DNA from: Dimorphilus gyrociliatus
Lineage: Eukaryota; Annelida; Polychaeta; Dinophilidae
Length of the DNA: 64,000 bases
Direction of reading: 5' to 3'
Assembly: GCA_904063045.1 (NCBI GenBank)
Contig: CAJFCJ010000009.1
Location: forward strand, 1,034,942-1,098,941
Both the position numbers and the translations under genes were made by a program. Positions 62,501 to 64,000 of this stretch are shown one piece after another (within the stretch, counting starts at the first letter, position 1; the number at the start of each line of letters is the position of its first letter). The notes under the pieces were generated by a model. The model searched no databases. It saw nothing but the letters and a program-made list of their open reading frames with translations, and was not told the DNA's origin.

Positions 62501-64000
62501 GTTCTACCTATGGTCCACCAAATGGTAGAAAAATGACAATCTTTATAGATGATATAAATATGCCGGAAATTAATGAATGGGGCGATCAAGTTACTAACGA
62601 AATAACAAGACAATTGATTGAAACAAACGGATTTTATAGTCTAAATAAGCCAGGAGATTTTAATACGCTTGTAGATTTGCAATTTATTGGCGCAATGATA
62701 CATCCAGGCGGAGGTCGAAATGATATTCCTCAGAGATTAAAAAGACACTTTTCTATATTTAATTGTACTCTACCCGCCGATAAATCTATTGATAGGATTT
62801 TTTCCACTATTGGCCTCGGATATTTTTCCGAAAAGAGGTCTTTCCCTCAAAGAATCATTGATCTCATACCAAAGCTAGTTGAAGCAACTAGGTGATACAA
62901 CTCGACAATAAGCAAAAATTTTCGTTTGTTTTTATAACTTTCAAAGTTCCCCTTATATTCGAGTTTTATCATCTAACTTATAATCTTAATATTCAGATTA
63001 ATATGGCAAAATACTAAATCAAAAATGTTACCAACGCCAACCAATTTCCATTATGTGTTTAACTTGAGAGATTTATCGAGAGTATGGGAAGGAATGCTTA
63101 AAGCTAATTCCAATGAAATTACCGAGGAATACATGCTTCTTTCTCTTTGGAAATGCGAAGTCAGCAGAGTTTTATCGGATCGTTTTGTATCAGAATCTCA
63201 TATGAAATGGTTTAATACATGTCTTACTAAGGTGGCCACAAACTTATTAGGAGATAGACTCTTGGAGCAAATACCCAATGAGCCATATTTCGTCAATTTT
63301 ATGAGAGATCCTCCAGAGTGTGAAGATGACTTTGATGAATTTGAAGCGCAATTTTCAAGACCATACGAATTAGTTAATTCGTGGCAAGAATTGACAGAAA
63401 GGATAAAAATGTTTATGTCTAATATGAATGAACAAATAAGAGGAGCTAACATGAATTTAGTCCTATTTAGGGATGCTGTTATCCACATAATAAAAATAAC
63501 TAGGATATTTGGTTTTGAAAATGGAAACATGTTGCTTGTTGGAGTTGGTGGCTCTGGAAAACAGTCGTTAACAAGATTAGCCTCTTTTATACAAGGATTA
63601 AAAACATTTAGAATTACCCTGACAAGAGCTTATAACATAACTAACTTCATAGAAGATTTAAAAACTCTTCATAAACTCTCAGGGAAAGATGGTAAGGGGG
63701 TGGCATTTATATTTACCGATAACGATATTAAGGAGGAATCGTTTCTTGAATTGTTAAATAATTTACTTAGTTCTGGTGAAGTATCAAATTTGTTCCAGAA
63801 GGATGAACTTGAAGAAATTACCCAAGATCTTATACCTGTAATGAAAAGAGAATTTCCAAAAAAATTGATAACTTTCGAGAATCTTTATGATTTCTTTATA
63901 TCAAGATGTAGAAAGAATCTTCATGTTATTCTTTGTTTTAGTCCGGTCGGCGAAAAATTTCGATCCAGATCACTGAAATTTCCTGGTCTTATTTCTGGCT
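53594..64000 (+). CDS. axonemal outer-arm dynein heavy chain, DNAH5/DNAH8 type (3' end outside window)
   Basis: Sixteen exons are visible: 53594-53890, 53957-54223, 54307-54602, 54664-55062, 55123-55786, 55838-56359, 56426-56949, 57016-57379, 57441-58269, 58359-59023, 59089-60075, 60137-60454, 60517-60933, 60991-61330, 61394-62891, 62997 onward. They give about 3130 residues of an expected 4500-4600. Order: N-terminal tail DHC_N1; linker DHC_N2 ([28 protein letters not shown]); AAA1 near 2014 with Walker [11 protein letters not shown] and [24 protein letters not shown]2 near 2297, [13 protein letters not shown]3 near 2614, [10 protein letters not shown], with [19 protein letters not shown]4 near 2976, [36 protein letters not shown] and [15 protein letters not shown] place it with the DNAH5/DNAH8 (Chlamydomonas gamma) clade. 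It powers outer-arm ciliary sliding. The frame is open at the right edge. Confidence 0.95.

Overview
This is a eukaryotic, clearly animal, stretch of nuclear DNA. It is AT-rich and gene-dense. The genes are split by many very short GT-AG introns (mostly 45-80 bp, the shortest 44 bp), the coding sequences are of normal metazoan length, and the intergenic gaps are small. The gene set (axonemal dynein, protocadherin, TASOR-like protein, FLVCR carrier, uronyl sulfotransferase) is bilaterian. A compact-genome lophotrochozoan, for example a miniaturised annelid such as Dimorphilus, would fit, but that is inference; no search was run. Exon models were built by hand from splice signals, reading frame and remembered family conservation. 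For every complete multi-exon gene the exon lengths sum to a whole number of codons.

Layout. 1-725 (+): 3' end of an unrecognised gene. 1028-2333 (-): TMEM41A. 2963-5860 (-): transketolase. 6461-10464 (-): TTC27, with an intronless unrecognised gene nested antisense in one intron (7506-7937, +). 11307-13709 (+): single-exon protocadherin with seven EC repeats, then about 2.5 kb of non-coding DNA. 16190-21851 (+): RAD54L2/ARIP4 chromatin remodeller (20 exons). 23964-28671 (+): NT5C2 purine 5'-nucleotidase (15 exons). 30031-31213 (+): uronyl 2-O-sulfotransferase-like protein. 31312-32479 (-): TIPIN. 32663-34173 (+): ERCC1. 34419-35425 (-): unrecognised acidic protein. 35893-38293 (+): PTCD1. 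38647-43425 (+): large proline-rich TASOR-like protein. 44745-47553 (-): FLVCR-type MFS transporter. 49818-52593 (+): membrane-anchored GH20 hexosaminidase with bacterial chitobiase-style architecture. 53594-64000 (+): 5' two thirds of an outer-arm dynein heavy chain (DNAH5/DNAH8 type), cut by the window end.

These are mostly independent housekeeping genes, not a pathway cluster. The most coherent neighbourhood is 31.3-35.4 kb, where the fork-protection gene TIPIN and the excision-repair gene ERCC1 are head to head across about 180 bp, followed by an unknown acidic nuclear-looking protein. No mobile element, CRISPR array, rRNA or convincing tRNA was seen. The best second-look items are the nested antisense gene, an internal tandem exon duplication in ERCC1, the TASOR-like gene, the chitobiase-like GH20, a recurring TATATACTGTATATA-type element in non-coding DNA, and shared ETS/YY1-like motifs near start codons. 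I see no clear new molecular system.
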